A stretch of DNA of 64,000 bases, taken from contig NC_080542.1 in assembly GCF_028640845.1 (NCBI RefSeq), positions 133,896,080 through 133,960,079 of the forward strand, read 5' to 3'. The notes under the pieces were generated by a model, which was not told where the DNA came from, ran no database searches, and was given only the letters and a program-made list of their open reading frames with translations. The stretch is from Ahaetulla prasina (taxonomy: Eukaryota > Chordata > Lepidosauria > Squamata > Colubridae). The stretch's first letter is position 1, and the number at the start of each line of letters is the position of its first letter. A program made the position numbers and the translations under genes. This document shows, in pieces, positions 60,081 to 64,000 of this stretch.

Positions 60081-61742
60081 TTAGTAGACAGGGCGTCTCC
60101 TAACTCTTTCGGACCTGCACAGTTCATTCTCTGGGAGAGAGTCGAGCTGGTCAGAGGGACTGTTTGTTCCTCCCAGCTCCTCCTCTAGGCCGTCCGGCCC
60201 TGGATTATTGGCTGAGTCGTCCCTGCTGTCTTCAGGAGGAACCGGTTGGCGTCGCTGGACTTCATCGGAATCAGATAAGTCCTCCGCTCGCCTCGGGTTT
60301 GAGTCAGCTGCAGATTCAAACAATTGGTAGTCAGGGCCTGGTTGTTTGGTTTCTAGTTTGTTTGGTATACGTTTCCTTAACTGATCTATGTGGCGTTTCC
60401 ATACCCGGCCGTCCTCCATGTCTACTACTTATGATTTGGGTCCGATTATGCCCAGAATTTCCCCCTTTAACCATGTTGGGCCCTCGCTATAGTTGTGTGC
60501 CCATACTGGGTCACCCACTGTCATTTCCCTGGTTTATCCTTGAATATCCTTGTACCCGTCTGGGGTATAAGTTGGGTTTAGTCGGTCTAGTGGGCACCTG
60601 AGTTTCCTGCCCATTAAGAGTTCCGCTGGGCTGCGGCCAGTTGTTACACAAGGGGTCCTATGTTGGATGGCCAGGAAGGTGTCTATTTTCGTTTGCCAGT
60701 CGCCTGGACTTATCCTAGATAGCGCTTCCTTGGTGCTCCGAATGAAACGTTCTGCAAGTCCGTTCGTCGCCGGGTGGAAAGGCGCCGAGAGGACATGTCT
60801 GATGCCCTCTCCCGCTAAATACCCCTCAAACTGGTTTGCTGTGAATTGCGGGCCATTGTCAGAGACTAGGGTGTCGGGCAGGCCGTATGTTACGAATAGA
60901 TGCCTTAGGACTGTGATCACTGCTTCAGCCATTGTGCTTTTCATGAGGATGATTTCTAACCATTTTGAGTAGGCATCTACTACAATTAAAAAGGTCTGCC
61001 CATGGAACGGCCCCACAAAATCTATGTGAATCCTGGACCATGGCCCCTGGGGTTTCTCCCAGTCTCTAACTGGGGCTGTAGGGGGTAGCGGCCTCGACTC
61101 TTGGCAGGATTGGCATTTCCCTACCCTGTCGCTGATGTCCTTATCCATTAGGGGCCACCATACATAACTCCTCGCTAAACTCTTCATCCTCACAATCCCT
61201 GGGTGGCCCACATGCAACAGTTCCAACACATTTTCGCGCAATTTTTCTGGGATAACCACCCTATCCCCCCATAACAGACACCCCCCTTGAACCGACAGTT
61301 CTGATTGTTTTTTCAAAGTCTTTGAACGCCGCAGCGGTAGCCAATTTGCACCCAACCGATTACAGTCCGTATTGTAATGTCCCTGTATGATAGCCTAGCC
61401 ACTTGCTTGGATGTGACTGGGCCAGAGTCCAAAGAGTCAATTAGCAAGACAGGTGTCCCCGGGGTTGGGTCTTCAATTGTCTCTGGTAAAGGGCATCTGC
61501 TCAGAGTGTCCGCATGCCCTAAGTCTTTTCCTGGGCGGTGGAGCAATTTGTAGGAGTATGCCGCTAGGAAAATAGTCCATCGGGTCAGCCTGGGAGAAAG
61601 TGCCACAGGTGTTGGACGGTCACCCGCTAAGAGTCCTAGAAGGGGTCTGTAGTCCATGACTATCTCGAAATCTCGCCCGAACAAGTATTCGTGGAATTTC
61701 TTAACCCCGGAGACTATGGCCAATGCCTCCCTATCTAGCTGG
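60081..61742 (-). pseudogene. pol: Ty3/gypsy pol: RNase H and integrase, inactive
   Basis: Minus strand, order RNase H (61313-61723), integrase (60534-61355), C-terminal chromatin-binding or linker region (to 60081). RNase H shows MDYRPLLGLL and the end GKDLGHADTLSR. Integrase shows the HHCC zinc finger (HVGHPG ... CQSC), the catalytic triad (HIDFVGPF, VSDNGPQF, LAERFIRSTKEA) and, after a stop, the GDPVWAHNYSEGPTW module. Breaks: a frameshift at about 61340 between RNase H and integrase, stop codons at 60534-60536 and about 60427, and loss of everything upstream of RNase H to the (TTTA)n/L2 insertion at 61743. Such an integrase would insert retroelement DNA in the nucleus; this copy cannot make a complete polyprotein. 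Confidence 0.92.
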
Positions 61743-62884
<1,142 letters not shown>

Positions 62885-63660
62885 TCTCCCGAAGGACTCA
62901 GGCGGTGTTGCAGGCAAGAATAAAACAGACAATATACAAATTTAAAATGCAGTTAAAAACTTATTTTAAAATTGGCCTGAGAAGTAAAATATATAATAAG
63001 CTAACCCTTTTAAAATTAATTTCTAAGAATTTAAAAATTTGTTAAAATCAATTTAAGCCAGCCCAGAATAAAAGATGTGTCTTCAGTTCGCATGACGGAA
63101 TGTCCGAAGGTCAGGTATTTGGCGTAAACCGGGGAAGTTCGTTCCAGAGTGTGGAGCCCCCACAGAAGGACCTTCCTGGGGCGCCAGCGACATTGGACGG
63201 CACCTGAGAGTCCCTCTCTGTGAGGCGTGGTGGGAGGCATGTGGTAACAGCAGGTGGTCCCGTAAGTACCCAGGCCTAAACCATGGAGCGCTTTAAAGGT
63301 AGTAACCAACACCTTAAAGTGCACTCGAAGGCCACAGGTAGTCAGTGCAGTCTGCAGGAGCGGTGTTATATGGGAGCTGCGGGGCTCCTTCTATCACCAG
63401 CGCAGCTGCATTCTGGACTAACTGAAGCCTCCGAGTGCACTTCAAGGGAGCCCATGTAGAGAGCATTACAATAATCCAAGCGAGAGGTGCGCATGAGTGA
63501 CCGTGCACAAGGCATCCCGATCAAGGAAGGCGCAACTGCCGAACCAGGCGAACCTGGTGGAAGGCCCCTGGAGACGGCCGTCAAATGATCTTCAAGCGAC
63601 AGCCGTTCATCCAGGAGGACACCTATCGCACCTTCCTTGGGGCCAATGTTCGCTCCAACA
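62885..63660 (-). mobile_element. L2-like LINE, ORF2 3' end and UTR
   Basis: Minus-strand product in shifting frames: IGVLLDERLSLEDHLTAVSR, TSRLDYCNALYMGSLEV, HFKVLVTTFKALHGLG and an RTEDTSFILGW end, the conserved finish of L2/CR1-group reverse transcriptases. The 3' UTR and CGCCTGAGTCCTTCGGGAGA tail follow, then (TAAA)n. Numerous one-base deletions. The insertion split the gypsy element; the rest of that element would lie beyond 64000 if retained. Confidence 0.9.

Positions 63661-64000
<340 letters not shown>

Overview
This window reads as non-coding DNA from a squamate reptile, most likely a snake. The repeat mixture supports this: Bov-B (RTE), CR1, L2-like and squamate-type L1 LINEs, CR1-L3-like LINEs ending in (AATAG)n, tRNA-derived SINEs with L2-like tails, many short hAT elements with 8-bp target duplications, TA-flanked mariner-like MITEs, Ty3/gypsy LTR elements, and a (GATA)n tract. 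The snake assignment is an inference from repeat content. There is no bacterial or phage gene organisation, operon or CRISPR array.

From 1 to about 41 kb, repeat-poor intergenic or intronic sequence (notably 1-2042, 5.2-6.8, 13.7-15.0, 24.1-25.9 and 38.2-39.1 kb) is broken by dated-looking insertions. Many boundaries can be set to the base from target duplications: two solo LTRs (9873-10088, TSD TAAAT; 15048-15602, TSD CATGC) and ten hAT-type elements, nine of which have readable 8-bp duplications. Several insertions are nested, and two loci carry the same (CT)n-core-(TTCC)n cassette in opposite orientation.

The region 42-58.3 kb is the striking part. It holds a tandem duplication of about 0.63 kb, a perfect (GTT)n tract of 2936 bp, three copies of a 0.67-kb segment, a 128-bp minisatellite, a 680-bp (ATAA)n tract, a probable coiled-coil coding exon on the minus strand (51665-51778), and a patchwork of L1 ORF2 3' ends, L2 tail and a Penelope-like tail. 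Many block junctions share short microhomologies, as expected from replication template switching; an assembly error is the alternative. The left flank of the (GTT)n tract is a fragment of the same gypsy polyprotein family that is present at 60-61.7 kb. In the polyprotein frame the tract is (CAA)n, so it probably grew from a glutamine codon.

The end of the window (60.0-64 kb) is a defective Ty3/gypsy RNase H-integrase region on the minus strand, cut by an L2 3' end with a 1.14-kb (TTTA)n tail and followed by (GATA)n. Apart from the one probable exon, all long open frames are retroelement remnants or microsatellite artefacts. No working host gene lies entirely inside the window.
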